Shown here piece by piece: positions 49,662 to 58,693 of a DNA stretch of 64,000 nucleotides (position 1 is its first letter; every line of letters begins with the position of its first letter). The notes beneath the pieces were generated by a model. It was not told the origin of the DNA. It did not search any database and saw only the letters and a list, made by a program, of their open reading frames with translations. Source of the stretch: Geobacter sp. UBA6151 (GTDB lineage Bacteria; Desulfobacterota; Desulfuromonadia; Geobacterales; Pseudopelobacteraceae); contig DIUT01000051.1 in the NCBI GenBank assembly GCA_002423105.1, positions 34,841 to 98,840 on the forward strand, read 5' to 3'. The translations under genes and the position numbers were made by a program.

Positions 49662-51103
49662 CGGATCAGGCACAGATAGCTCCAACGTCAGGCTCCTTTT
49701 CAGGGCAGGGTCGTCTGATCCTCTTCAGCATCGCCTTTGCCACCTTCATGGTCAATGCCGATTCCTACATCGTCAACATCTCGCTGCCGGTCATATCCGG
49801 CTATTTCAAGGCCGACACCGAAGCGGTTTCCTGGGTGGTCATGGCCTACCAGTTGTCGGCAACAGCCCTGCTGCTGGTCTTCGGCACCCTGGGAGACCGC
49901 CTTGGGATCAAGCGGCTGTTCATGGCCGGTTACGCCGTATTCACCCTTAGTTCACTGCTCTGCGCCTTCTCGCCAAGCCTGGACTGGCTGGTGGCGGGAC
50001 GGGTGTTGCAAGGGGTGGGAGCCTCGGCGCTGTATGCGCTGACCCCGGCCATGGTGCCACGCTACCTGCCGCCGGAAATGCGCGGACCGGCCTTCGGCGC
50101 TCTGGCCACGGCAGCAGCCCTGGGGATTTCGGTGGGCACGCCGCTGGGCGGCCTGATCACCGGTTTGCTGTCCTGGCACTGGGCCTTTCTGATCAACATC
50201 CCCATCGGCATCGTGGCCATGATGGTCTGCCAGCGGGTGCTGCCGGAGGACCAGGCAAACTCGGCATCGGCATCGCTGCGGACTTTTGACTACCCGGGCT
50301 CCATCTTAAGCGCCACAGTCCTGGTGTCGCTGATCTTTAGCCTCAGCAAGCTGAACAGCCTGGGAGTATCGTCGCCGGTTGTGCTGGGCACCGCTGCGGT
50401 CTGCGGAGCAAGCCTGCTGCTGTTCGTGCTCTGGGAGCGGCACACGCCACACCCTCTGCTGGATTACAGCCTTTTCCGCATCCCGGCCTTTAACTTCGGC
50501 AATGTGGCCAACTTCCTCTGCCTCTGCTATCTGGCCGGGCACAACTTTATTACCCCATTCTACCTGATGACCGTCAAGGAGCTACCCACCGAGCGGGCCG
50601 GGGTGGTCTTTCTGCTCTATTCGCTGATCTACATGGGAATGGGACCGCTGGCCGGATTGCTCTCCAAGCGGATCAACCCGCGCCTGCTCTGCACCGGAGC
50701 ACTGGTGCTGGGAGTGCTGGTCTCCCTGGTTTTCAGCCGCCTGCTGCACAGCAGCGGCATGACGCCGGTTTACGCGTACTTTGTCGGGCTGGCCCTGGTG
50801 ATGGCCACCTTCATTCCTTCCAATAACAACGTGGTCATGGGTATGGCGCCGCCCGGCAGGCAGGGAGCGGTGTCCGGCACGTTCAGGATGGTGGGACGGG
50901 TGGGGATGACCGTTGGCGTCTGTCTGTTTCAGGCGGTCTTCGCGCTGGCCGCCTTAAGCGCCGGTTCACTGCACACTGATGCCCTGAAGGCCGTTGATCG
51001 TCAGCATCTGCTGGATGCCTTCAGCACGGTCTACACCATGGGAGCCGTGTTATTTGCCGTTGCTGCGGTCAGTTCATTTCTGGCGCGGGGGAAACGTAGT
51101 TGA
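49658..51103 (+). CDS. MFS exporter, DHA2 (EmrB/QacA) type
   Basis: 481 residues with 14 likely spans. SYIVNISLPVISGYF, LGDRLGIKRLFMAGY (motif A-like) and GRVLQGVGASALYAL (motif B-like) are DHA2 features. It exports drugs or metabolites by proton antiport. Translationally coupled to the opine dehydrogenase gene; the likeliest cargo is that enzyme's product, which is only a context argument. Confidence 0.9.
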   Translation: MTDQAQIAPTSGSFSGQGRLILFSIAFATFMVNADSYIVNISLPVISGYFKADTEAVSWVVMAYQLSATALLLVFGTLGDRLGIKRLFMAGYAVFTLSSLLCAFSPSLDWLVAGRVLQGVGASALYALTPAMVPRYLPPEMRGPAFGALATAAALGISVGTPLGGLITGLLSWHWAFLINIPIGIVAMMVCQRVLPEDQANSASASLRTFDYPGSILSATVLVSLIFSLSKLNSLGVSSPVVLGTAAVCGASLLLFVLWERHTPHPLLDYSLFRIPAFNFGNVANFLCLCYLAGHNFITPFYLMTVKELPTERAGVVFLLYSLIYMGMGPLAGLLSKRINPRLLCTGALVLGVLVSLVFSRLLHSSGMTPVYAYFVGLALVMATFIPSNNNVVMGMAPPGRQGAVSGTFRMVGRVGMTVGVCLFQAVFALAALSAGSLHTDALKAVDRQHLLDAFSTVYTMGAVLFAVAAVSSFLARGKRS

Positions 51104-51122
51104 TTCGAACACAGAGGAATGC

Positions 51123-51893
51123 ATGTTAAAGCGATGTCAGATCATAACGAGCCCAATGACAAGATTTCTGGCCATCACCGGCAATTGGCATGCATATGTC
51201 AGAGGTATGGGCCGCTGTCTGGTCATTATTGCCGGACTGGCCATGCTGACCCCGGTGCACGCTCAGGAGCAAGCACCCTGGCCTGATACCTTTGTGGCAC
51301 GGCTTGGGGCTCTGGCCTTGATACAAACCCTTAATGCGGAGATTCTCGGAAGTAAAAGCGCAACACGAAGCCTGGAGAGCTGGTGCCGTGACCACCAGCT
51401 TGCCGAAAATCCAAAGATACGCGCCTCCTTGGTAGCAGGAGTCAACAAGCCCCCCACGGAAGAACAACGCCAACACCTGATGGTTACCGCTCAAGACGAG
51501 GTGAAGTATCGAAGAGTTCAGCTGCGATGCGGTGTTCACGTACTTTCTGAAGCAGAAAACTGGTATGTGCCCAGCCGGTTAACTCCTGAAATGAATCGGC
51601 TTCTTGAAACCACCGAAACTCCATTCGGAAAGGCAGTCGAATCACTGGAGCCGTATCGGCGGACGTTTTTTGTCAAGCTTCTGTGGGCGCCGCTTCCATA
51701 CGGCTGGGAGCGCGAACCAGGCAGGCTTCCGACTGAAACCGGCGATAACCTTGCGATTCCCGATGCTCTCTTCGAACATCGGGCATTACTGTACACTCGT
51801 GAGCACAAACCTTTTGCCGAAGTATTCGAGGTATACCAGCGACAGATTCTGGCATTTCCGCCGCAGCTCCTGCGTACCACGACTTTGCCCTAA
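51123..51893 (+). CDS. Exported chorismate-lyase-like protein
   Basis: 256 residues from ATG 51123; a longer frame lacks a ribosome site. A long positively charged N-terminus leads to a signal peptide (LVIIAGLAMLTPVHA). The mature part (SEAENWYVPSRLTPEMNRLL, TPFGKAVESLEPYRRTF, HRALLYTREHKPFAEVFEVY) has the block order of chorismate lyase-like proteins (UbiC fold: NWY, piG, aR). If correct it would be an unusual exported member. Family placement is tentative. Confidence 0.5.
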   Translation: MLKRCQIITSPMTRFLAITGNWHAYVRGMGRCLVIIAGLAMLTPVHAQEQAPWPDTFVARLGALALIQTLNAEILGSKSATRSLESWCRDHQLAENPKIRASLVAGVNKPPTEEQRQHLMVTAQDEVKYRRVQLRCGVHVLSEAENWYVPSRLTPEMNRLLETTETPFGKAVESLEPYRRTFFVKLLWAPLPYGWEREPGRLPTETGDNLAIPDALFEHRALLYTREHKPFAEVFEVYQRQILAFPPQLLRTTTLP

Positions 51894-51953
51894 CCCTCGC
51901 TTTCGGCAAGATTTTTTTGACAGACACACGATCTTGAAACCAGGGAGGAAGTT

Positions 51954-52643
51954 ATGATCCGTAGCATGATTGCAGGACTGCTGTTGTTGCTTGCCCTGCC
52001 GGTTGGCGCATCCTCGTTGCCCTGCGGCGACGCCGCAACAGGGCAGACGCCAGCAACTTACACCGCGGCTGGCGGGGAACGGCTTGATGCCTGTTTTGAC
52101 CAGGCCAACGACAAGGTGACACTTCGCCGGTCTGGCGGAGAAACAATCACCCTGCCATCTGCCATTTCGGCCTCAGGAGCGCGCTACAGTGATGGCAGCC
52201 GTACCTTCTGGGAGCACCAGGGGGCTGGCCGATATTTTTCCGGTGAGAAGCTGCTGTTTGAAGGAAATCTCACTGCACCTGCCGCATACAACACCGGCGT
52301 TACCTCAAAAGTGCTGAGCAAGACCGGTGTCACCAGCAATGGCCAGAAGGTTGCCTATCCGGTGACCGACAAGGCTGAAGTCACGGCGCTGCTGGTGGAT
52401 CTGGCTCCCGGTGCCGAAACCGGCTGGCACAAACATCCGGTGCCGGTCTATGCCTTTGTGCTGTCCGGCAACCTGACCATTGAGATGGAAGGGGGCAACA
52501 CGCTGATGTTCAAGGCCGGAGATGCCATCATTGAGATGGTGGATACCTTTCATAACGGTAAAAATATCGGCATAGAGCCGGTACGATTGGCGGTGTTCTA
52601 CACCGGCGTGCAGGGGCTTCCTAACGTCATAAGGATGCCGTAA
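51954..52643 (+). CDS. Exported MliC-cupin fusion protein
   Basis: 229 residues. Signal peptide (1-20, GASSLPC nearby). Residues ~45-105 (TYTAAGGERLDACFDQAND, LPSAISASGARYSDGSRTFW) resemble MliC/PliC C-type lysozyme inhibitors. Residues ~130-225 form a cupin barrel (GAETGWHKHPVPVYAFVLSG, GDAIIEMVDTFHNG). The join is unusual. It might bind a metal or ligand and protect against lysozyme. AGGGAGGAAG precedes the ATG. Followed 31 bases later by a DUF985 cupin. Confidence 0.7.
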   Translation: MIRSMIAGLLLLLALPVGASSLPCGDAATGQTPATYTAAGGERLDACFDQANDKVTLRRSGGETITLPSAISASGARYSDGSRTFWEHQGAGRYFSGEKLLFEGNLTAPAAYNTGVTSKVLSKTGVTSNGQKVAYPVTDKAEVTALLVDLAPGAETGWHKHPVPVYAFVLSGNLTIEMEGGNTLMFKAGDAIIEMVDTFHNGKNIGIEPVRLAVFYTGVQGLPNVIRMP

Positions 52644-52674
52644 ACCGGAACAGACCAGGAGGACAGAACCACCC

Positions 52675-53181
52675 ATGCCATCACCGACCGCACAGCAGTT
52701 TATCGAACAGTTGGGCTTGATCCGGCATCCTGAAGGGGGCTGGTTCAGGGAAACTTACCGCTCACGGGAACAGCTTGCTGCATCCGCCCTGCCAGAGCGC
52801 TTTGGCGGTGAACGTTCCTGCTGCACCTCGATTTACTTCCTGCTGGAACAGGGGGATTTTTCAGCCCTGCACCGGATCAAATCTGACGAATTGTGGCATT
52901 TCCACAGCGGTTGTGCTGTGCTGATTCACGTTATAGCAGCCGATGGCAGCTATCAAGAGTTGCGTTTGGGGCCTGACATTGCAGCCGGAGAACAGTTCCA
53001 GGCCGTTGTACCGGCTGGCTGCTGGTTCGGAGCGGAACTGAAGGGAGAAGGGTTTGCGCTGGTGGGCTGCACCGTGGCCCCCGGCTTTGACTTTGCGGAT
53101 TTTGAGCTGGGCAAGCAGGAGGAGCTGTCACTGCGCTACCCTGAACAGGCCGACCTGGTGCGCAGGCTGACACGTTCGTGA
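52675..53181 (+). CDS. DUF985-type cupin protein
   Basis: 168 residues. QLGLIRHPEGGWFRETYRS, STSIYFLLEQGDFSALHRIKSDELWHFHSG (split) and VVPAGCWFGAEL, VGCTVAPGFDFADFEL match the cupin_5 (DUF985) family, of unknown function. Cytoplasmic. Overlaps nothing; AGGAGGACAG lies upstream of the ATG. Follows another cupin gene, so the two probably share a transcript. Confidence 0.85.
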   Translation: MPSPTAQQFIEQLGLIRHPEGGWFRETYRSREQLAASALPERFGGERSCCTSIYFLLEQGDFSALHRIKSDELWHFHSGCAVLIHVIAADGSYQELRLGPDIAAGEQFQAVVPAGCWFGAELKGEGFALVGCTVAPGFDFADFELGKQEELSLRYPEQADLVRRLTRS

Positions 53182-53226
53182 ACCAAACTGGAACATGTTT
53201 TGTTTTTGAACAGAAAAGGAATAGTA

Positions 53227-54360
53227 ATGCTCACGCGCAGAACGTTTTTGAAATACTCTCTGGCAGCCGGTACTGCGGCCGCCTGTCCCTGGCTGCTGTC
53301 CGGTTGCGGCAGCGGCGGCGTCACCGAACCCACTCTGCAACAGAAAATCGCCCAGATGCTGATGGTCGGTTTTCGCGGACTTACACTGGATGAGAGCAAT
53401 TACATCGTCCGGGATATCCGTGATTACCAGATCGGTGGCACCATCCTTTTTGACCGCGATGCAAAGCTTGGGACCTATGGTCGCAACATAACCTCGCCTG
53501 AACAGTTGAAGGCGCTTACCGCATCACTGCGCACCCTGTCCGCCACCCCGCTGTTTATGGCTGTTGACCAGGAGGGAGGCAATGTGGTGCGCCTGAAGGA
53601 GCGCTACGGCTTCCCCCCCACCGTCACCGCCCAGTATCTGGGGACCCTCAACAATCCGGCTATTACCCGGATGTACGCCGACAGTATCGCTTCCACCCTG
53701 GCTGAAAACGGGCTGAACATGAACTTTGCCCCGGTGGTTGACCTGAATATCAATCCGGCCAGCCCGGCCATCGGCAAACTGGAGCGCAGCTTCTCGGCCA
53801 ACCCGGATATCGTCACCGCTCATGCCCGTCTGTTTGTGGAAACCCATGACAAAAACCGTGTCGCCACCTGCTTCAAGCATTTCCCCGGCCATGGCAGCGC
53901 TGCCGCCGATTCGCACCTTGGTTTCGTTGATGTGACCGACACCTGGTCGACTATTGAGCTTGAGCCCTACCGCAGGCTGATCGCCGAAGGAAATGCCCGC
54001 ATGGTCATGACGGCCCACGTTTTCAACCGCACGATTGATCCGGTTCTACCGGCAACCCTTTCAAAAGCGTTCATTACCGGTATTCTGCGTGAACAACTGG
54101 GCTTTAACGGTGTCGTAGTAACCGACGATTTGCAGATGCAGGGGCTTACCCAGTTTTTTGATTACAAGACCATTGTGGAGAAAAGCATCCAGGCCGGGGC
54201 GGATATCATACTGGTTTCCAACAACCTGGAATATGATCCGGAAATAACCCCCAAAACCATCGGCTATGTAACCGATCTGGTGCGCAGCGGCCAGATTACC
54301 GAACAGCGGATTGATCAGTCGTACCGGCGGATCATGGCGCTGAAAGCCCGATTGTCGTAA
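53227..54360 (+). CDS. Glycoside hydrolase family 3 lipoprotein
   Basis: 377 residues from ATG 53227 (AAAGGAATAGTA upstream). Twin-arginine start LTRRTFLKYS and a lipobox-like LLSGC around residue 26 suggest Tat export and lipidation. GH3 N-terminal barrel with KIAQMLMVGFRG, VDQEGGNVVRLK, KHFPGHGSAAADSH (general acid region) and VVTDDLQMQGL (nucleophile Asp), as in NagZ-type beta-N-acetylhexosaminidases. It likely trims peptidoglycan or glycans outside the cytoplasm. Confidence 0.88.
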   Translation: MLTRRTFLKYSLAAGTAAACPWLLSGCGSGGVTEPTLQQKIAQMLMVGFRGLTLDESNYIVRDIRDYQIGGTILFDRDAKLGTYGRNITSPEQLKALTASLRTLSATPLFMAVDQEGGNVVRLKERYGFPPTVTAQYLGTLNNPAITRMYADSIASTLAENGLNMNFAPVVDLNINPASPAIGKLERSFSANPDIVTAHARLFVETHDKNRVATCFKHFPGHGSAAADSHLGFVDVTDTWSTIELEPYRRLIAEGNARMVMTAHVFNRTIDPVLPATLSKAFITGILREQLGFNGVVVTDDLQMQGLTQFFDYKTIVEKSIQAGADIILVSNNLEYDPEITPKTIGYVTDLVRSGQITEQRIDQSYRRIMALKARLS

Positions 54361-54398
54361 ACACCGCACCATCACTCTTCAGTGAAAGGAACAGAAAC

Positions 54399-55304
54399 AT
54401 GGCTCTGAACCCATTGTTCTCGAATTTCAGACAACTTTTGTACTCCACACTGCTGGTCCTGTCTGTCCTGATGTATGGCTGCGGCAGCGACAACACAATC
54501 ACCTCCGCGCCTGAAGACTCAAAAACCCTGTATATCAGGGCATTACTGGATGCAAGCATCGCCTCACCGGCAGAGGTGTATACCGGGTTGACGCCGATTA
54601 CAAGCGACAACCCGGAGCTGATCTGGGAAAACGGTCCGGGCAGCCGGGTGCTGGTACTGTCATGGATCAGAACCAGTGACCGGAAATGGTATGACGGCAC
54701 GGCTGATCCCGCCTGTAAGCCTGAAAACTGCGCCGTGGGCGTTGATCTGTGGGTTACCGTGGCGCCGGAGATGAAAAACTTCTTTCAAGGAACAGTGCCA
54801 TCATCGTTGCGGGTAGCCCAAATGCTGGGCGTTACTCCTGAAGCCGGCCTGGAGGATCGCAGTTTTGTCGAACTCTGGGTTTCTCCCAACGACCTTTTCC
54901 GCCCCTGTCCTGATCCGGAAATAACCGACAGGGAATGCCAGCCTTCCAGCTATCCGGTTAAAGAGACAGATTTCCCTGTCAGCATGTTCTGGAACTTCAG
55001 CTCCGACGAGAAGGTCAGGGCAACCGAGGGAGGAGTATGGGAATTCCGGGATTACAAGGGCTGGTTTGCCAACCGCACACAATTCATCTACAGCTATCCC
55101 TATCCGGCAGCCAACTCCTCCGACCCGCTCCCCTACCCCTGGACCCGTCTGGGGTACACCTACGACTGGGGCAACCCCAATCATATCGGCCTGAGCGAAT
55201 ATGTGCTGCATGGCAAGCGGATCGACCAACAGGGGGCTCCAAAAACCATCTCTGTTGGCATCAAATCAGTCAAGACAACGGCGGAATATTTTTCTTCACC
55301 GTAA
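54399..55304 (+). CDS. Lipoprotein of unknown function
   Basis: 301 residues. Lipobox near VLMYGCGS at about residue 28. The mature protein is rich in aromatic residues and Pro (ELIWENGPGSRVLVLSWIR, WKWYDGTADPACKPENCA), with paired cysteines that may form disulfides. No family recognised. GAAAGGAACAGAAAC precedes the ATG. It follows the GH3 lipoprotein, so the two may share a transcript. Confidence 0.7.
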   Translation: MALNPLFSNFRQLLYSTLLVLSVLMYGCGSDNTITSAPEDSKTLYIRALLDASIASPAEVYTGLTPITSDNPELIWENGPGSRVLVLSWIRTSDRKWYDGTADPACKPENCAVGVDLWVTVAPEMKNFFQGTVPSSLRVAQMLGVTPEAGLEDRSFVELWVSPNDLFRPCPDPEITDRECQPSSYPVKETDFPVSMFWNFSSDEKVRATEGGVWEFRDYKGWFANRTQFIYSYPYPAANSSDPLPYPWTRLGYTYDWGNPNHIGLSEYVLHGKRIDQQGAPKTISVGIKSVKTTAEYFSSP

Positions 55305-55378
55305 TCCGGGAGTCTTTGCAACAGAACGTTGCGGCCCACGGCAACCGGTGAGAAACCACAAATCAGAAGGAGTCCCCA

Positions 55379-56614
55379 TTGATACACGCAAGTGCCGGAA
55401 TCCTGGTGTTGCTGGGCGTTGCCTGGCTCTTCAGCGAGAATCGCCGTATTGTCCATTGGCGGATGGTGGTTGCGGGAATAGTCCTGCAGGCGGCAATTGC
55501 GCTGCTGATGCTGAAGTCGCCGCTGTTTCGCGGCGTTTTTCTAGGGCTCAACGCCATTGTGGATGCCTTTCAGAGCGCGACATTGGCCGGAACCTCCTTT
55601 GTCTTCGGCTACATTGGCGGCGGTCCGCTTCCTTTTTCCGAGCTGAATCCGGGAGGATCATTTTCCCTGGCTTTCCAGTCTCTACCGCTGGTGCTGGTTA
55701 TCAGCGCCCTGGCCGCGCTTCTCTACTACTGGCGTATCCTGCCCCGGATTGTGCAGGGTTTTTCATGGGTGCTCCGCAAAAGCATGGGCATTGGCGGAGC
55801 GCTGGGGGTGGTGGCTTCCGGCACGGTTTTTCTGGGGATGATCGAAGCGCCGCTGCTGATCCGTCCCTACATTGAAAAAATGACCCGCAGCGAACTGTTT
55901 GCCATGATGGCCGTCGGCCTTTCCTGCATCGCCGGAACCATGCTGGTGCTGTACGCCACCGTGCTGCATGCTGTCATCCCCGATGCGGCAGGTCACATCC
56001 TCACCGCCTCCATCATCCATGCCCCGGCCGCGCTGGTCATCGCCGCAGTGATGGTTCCTGAAACCGAAACACCGACACTGGGCGGCGAAATCTCCTCATC
56101 CGAAGCGACAAGCTCCATGGATGCCTTGGCCAAGGGGACCTGGGACGGCCTTCAGATCCTGTTCAACATCGTGGCAATCCTGATTGTCTTCGTGGCGCTG
56201 GTGAAGCTGGTTAACATCGGGCTGGGCAGCCTGCCGGATATCCTGGGCGCTCCCTTGAGTCTTGAGCGCATTCTGGGAACGTTGATGGCACCGGTGGTGT
56301 GGCTGATCGGTGTTCCCTGGAACGAAGCCGCAACGGCAGGGATGCTGATGGGTTCCAAGGTAGTATTGAACGAATTCATCGCCTACATCGAGTTTGCCAA
56401 ACTGCCGTCGCAAGCGCTGGGGGACAAAAGCCGACTGATCATGACCTACGCCATGTGCAGTTTTGCCAATCTGGGTAGCCTGGGGATTCTGATCGGCGGA
56501 CTGGGAACGTTGTGTCCTACAAGACGGGACGAGGTTGTGGCGCTGGGGGCAAAAGCGCTGTTGGCAGGGATACTGGCTTCATTGATGACCGGGGCATTGG
56601 TGGGGATGCTGTAG
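55379..56614 (+). CDS. Concentrative nucleoside transporter (NupC/CNT family)
   Basis: 411 residues starting at TTG 55379 with AGAAGGAG upstream. About 8-10 membrane spans, with IVHWRMVVAGIVLQ, FVFGYIGGG and SFANLGSLGILIGGL typical of CNT transporters that take up nucleosides with protons or sodium. The terminal NLGS block and GNEAATAGMLMG (split) are conserved. No nucleoside metabolism gene is adjacent. Confidence 0.9.
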   Translation: MIHASAGILVLLGVAWLFSENRRIVHWRMVVAGIVLQAAIALLMLKSPLFRGVFLGLNAIVDAFQSATLAGTSFVFGYIGGGPLPFSELNPGGSFSLAFQSLPLVLVISALAALLYYWRILPRIVQGFSWVLRKSMGIGGALGVVASGTVFLGMIEAPLLIRPYIEKMTRSELFAMMAVGLSCIAGTMLVLYATVLHAVIPDAAGHILTASIIHAPAALVIAAVMVPETETPTLGGEISSSEATSSMDALAKGTWDGLQILFNIVAILIVFVALVKLVNIGLGSLPDILGAPLSLERILGTLMAPVVWLIGVPWNEAATAGMLMGSKVVLNEFIAYIEFAKLPSQALGDKSRLIMTYAMCSFANLGSLGILIGGLGTLCPTRRDEVVALGAKALLAGILASLMTGALVGML

Positions 56615-56637
56615 GTGTCTGACCGCGCTGCACTGCA

Positions 56638-56670
56638 ACCAAAAGGCCACCTTTTGAGTGGCCTTTTGGT
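56638..56670. terminator. Bidirectional hairpin after nupC
   Basis: A 13-base perfect stem (ACCAAAAGGCCAC at 56638-56650, complement at 56658-56670) with a short loop, between convergent genes. The A and T runs sit within the arms. Confidence 0.7.
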
Positions 56671-56701
56671 CTGATATACCGGTCATATCACCTCCTGTAT
56701 C

Positions 56702-56926
56702 TCAGTTGTTTTTAGCGTGATGTACTTCACCGTGTACAGCTTCCTTAACCCCTTTAGCCATACCGAACATCAACAGTACTGCCGGTATTACCTGTGCTAC
56801 CACTATCATTGCGCAGAATCCGAGAAAAATCCAAACAAAGAGTCCACTGTTGTCTTCACGTGCTCCTGTGGCGGCAAAAGCAGTTGCCGGAGCAAGTAAT
56901 CCGATTATCGTAGCGAGAGTTTTCAT
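56702..56926 (-). CDS. Small exported membrane protein
   Basis: 74 residues. Signal peptide (KTLATIIGLLAPATAFA) followed by a second membrane span (LFVWIFLGFCAMIVVAQV and onwards) and a short basic tail. Similar small proteins recur in Geobacter-type genomes but their function is unknown. GAGGATGTC precedes the ATG. It is convergent with nupC. Confidence 0.7.
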   Translation of the reverse strand: MKTLATIIGLLAPATAFAATGAREDNSGLFVWIFLGFCAMIVVAQVIPAVLLMFGMAKGVKEAVHGEVHHAKNN

Positions 56927-57326
56927 GACATCCTCCTTTTATTTTTGTGTGCTGCGGTAGTTGGTTCCTTTTGTCTTACTACTTTGCAGAATGAGTGCCA
57001 ACCAAAACCAAAAACACCAAAAAATCACAACATATTGATATATTTATGCTTTTTAAAACATCAATCTGATCCTGCACCTGTCGGCCTGTATACTTCCGGC
57101 ATAACGTAACGCAGGATCTGTTGAAACGCATGAAGACCAACCAAGCCAACCACCCAGTATTACAGTGCATTTTTACCTGTATGCCGTTTCTATACGGTTG
57201 TATGGGATTGCCAGCCATCCGGCATCAGCAGCAATCTGTTCGTCCAGTACATCATATTTTTCGTTGCGTTCATAATGACTTTGCGTGAGTAATTGTTTTT
57301 CTTGAATTGATTAATGGAGGAATTCT
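56927..57326. other. 400-base gap, no gene seen
   Basis: An AT-rich stretch to the left (promoter of the small membrane protein) and an imperfect hairpin (GATCCTGC at 57068-57075 with its complement at 57111-57118) are the only structures. No RNA gene or mobile element is recognised. Confidence 0.6.
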
Positions 57327-58106
57327 GTGGCTCTGTCACCTGCAGAACTGGATGATCTGAAAACAGCAAAGCGCTTGCTGGAAAACCCCGGCCTTGCTGC
57401 CAGGGTGAGCAGTCTTGTCGGCACTCCCGTTGAACTTGTGCTGAAAAAATTGCCTCCTTCCCTGCATGGCGCTGTGCATTCTGCTACGCGCACAGCCATA
57501 GAAAAGGCGCTTGATGTCGCGGTGCTGACCATGAGCCGAAGCCAACAGGAACCGTCTTCCAATCTGTGGCATAAACTGGCTGCCGGGGCAAGCGGCGCAG
57601 CAGGCGGCCTGTTCGGTCTGCCTGCCCTGGCTCTGGAGCTGCCGTTTTCCACCACCATCATGCTCCGTTCGATTGCCGATATCGCCCGCAGTGAGGGAGA
57701 GGACCTGCGTCTACCTGAGGTCAGGCTGCAATGCCTGCACGTGCTGGCGCTTGGAGGAACATCACCAAGCGATGACGTTGCAGAGGCCGGATACTTTGCG
57801 GCCCGGGCAGCCCTTGCCAGGGCCGTATCTGAAGCCGCCGAGCATCTGGCAAAAAAGGGGCTGACCCAGCAGGGGGCACCGGCCATTGTCAGGCTGATTA
57901 CCCAGATTGCCGCACGGTTTTCAATTGTGGTTTCCGAAAAGGTTGCAGCACAGGCAATACCGGTGGTGGGAGCGCTGGGCGGAGCGGCGATCAACACCCT
58001 GTTTATGAAGCATTATCAGGATATGGGGCGGGGCCATTTTATTGTCCGGCGGCTGGAGCGGCTGCATGGGCAGGAAGAAGTCCGGCGGCTGTATAACGGA
58101 TTGTAA
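57327..58106 (+). CDS. EcsC family protein
   Basis: 259 residues from GTG 57327 with TGGAGGAA upstream. The pattern GASGAAGGLFGLPALALELPFSTTIMLRSIADIARSEGED (split: GAAGGLFGLPALALEL, STTIMLRSIADIARSE) is the EcsC core, and AGAxG-like Gly-rich repeats suggest membrane association. EcsC proteins have no settled biochemical role. It stands alone. Confidence 0.85.
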   Translation: MALSPAELDDLKTAKRLLENPGLAARVSSLVGTPVELVLKKLPPSLHGAVHSATRTAIEKALDVAVLTMSRSQQEPSSNLWHKLAAGASGAAGGLFGLPALALELPFSTTIMLRSIADIARSEGEDLRLPEVRLQCLHVLALGGTSPSDDVAEAGYFAARAALARAVSEAAEHLAKKGLTQQGAPAIVRLITQIAARFSIVVSEKVAAQAIPVVGALGGAAINTLFMKHYQDMGRGHFIVRRLERLHGQEEVRRLYNGL

Positions 58107-58235
58107 CAGGAGTAATTTCAGTAAAAACCACTACAAAGATGATACCCCGTTTTTTCAACAGCAAGCGATTGCTTGCCGCCTGGTGTCTGGTATGCTTAGA
58201 AGCTGAAAATCTGAGGGATGGTGGAGGAGATGGCC

Positions 58236-58673
58236 ATGGATAGCTTCATACAGGCAGCAATTGAGGAGGCCAGGACCGGACTGGCTGAAGGCGGCATCCC
58301 CATTGGCGCGGTGATTGTCCATAACGGTAGGATCATCGGACGCGGCCACAACCGGCGGGTGCAACAGGGAAGCGCCATCCTGCACGGTGAGATGGATGCC
58401 CTGGAAAACGCCGGGCGGCAACCGGCCCAGGTGTACCGGGAATCGGTGTTGTACACCACACTCTCCCCGTGTCCCATGTGCAGCGGCGCAATCCTGCTCT
58501 ATGGCATCCCCCGGGTGGTGATCGGCGAAAACCGTACCTTCATGGGGGAGGAAGAACTGCTGCGCTCCCGTGGCGTTGAGGTTTCCGTCCTGCAGAACGA
58601 ACAGTGCATCGGGCTGATGACGGAGTTTATTGAAAAGCGGCCGGAACTGTGGAATGAGGATATCGGGGCATGA
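58236..58673 (+). CDS. Cytosine/nucleobase deaminase
   Basis: 145 residues from ATG 58236 (GGAGGAG seven bases upstream; ATGs at 58218 and 58230 are less well placed). Zinc ligands HGEMDALENAG and SPCPMCSGAILLYG, as in the yeast-type cytosine deaminases. It deaminates cytosine, guanine or a related base. The stop overlaps a following open frame by ATGA. Confidence 0.9.
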   Translation: MDSFIQAAIEEARTGLAEGGIPIGAVIVHNGRIIGRGHNRRVQQGSAILHGEMDALENAGRQPAQVYRESVLYTTLSPCPMCSGAILLYGIPRVVIGENRTFMGEEELLRSRGVEVSVLQNEQCIGLMTEFIEKRPELWNEDIGA

Positions 58674-58693
58674 ACAAGATGAGGAGCATTCAT

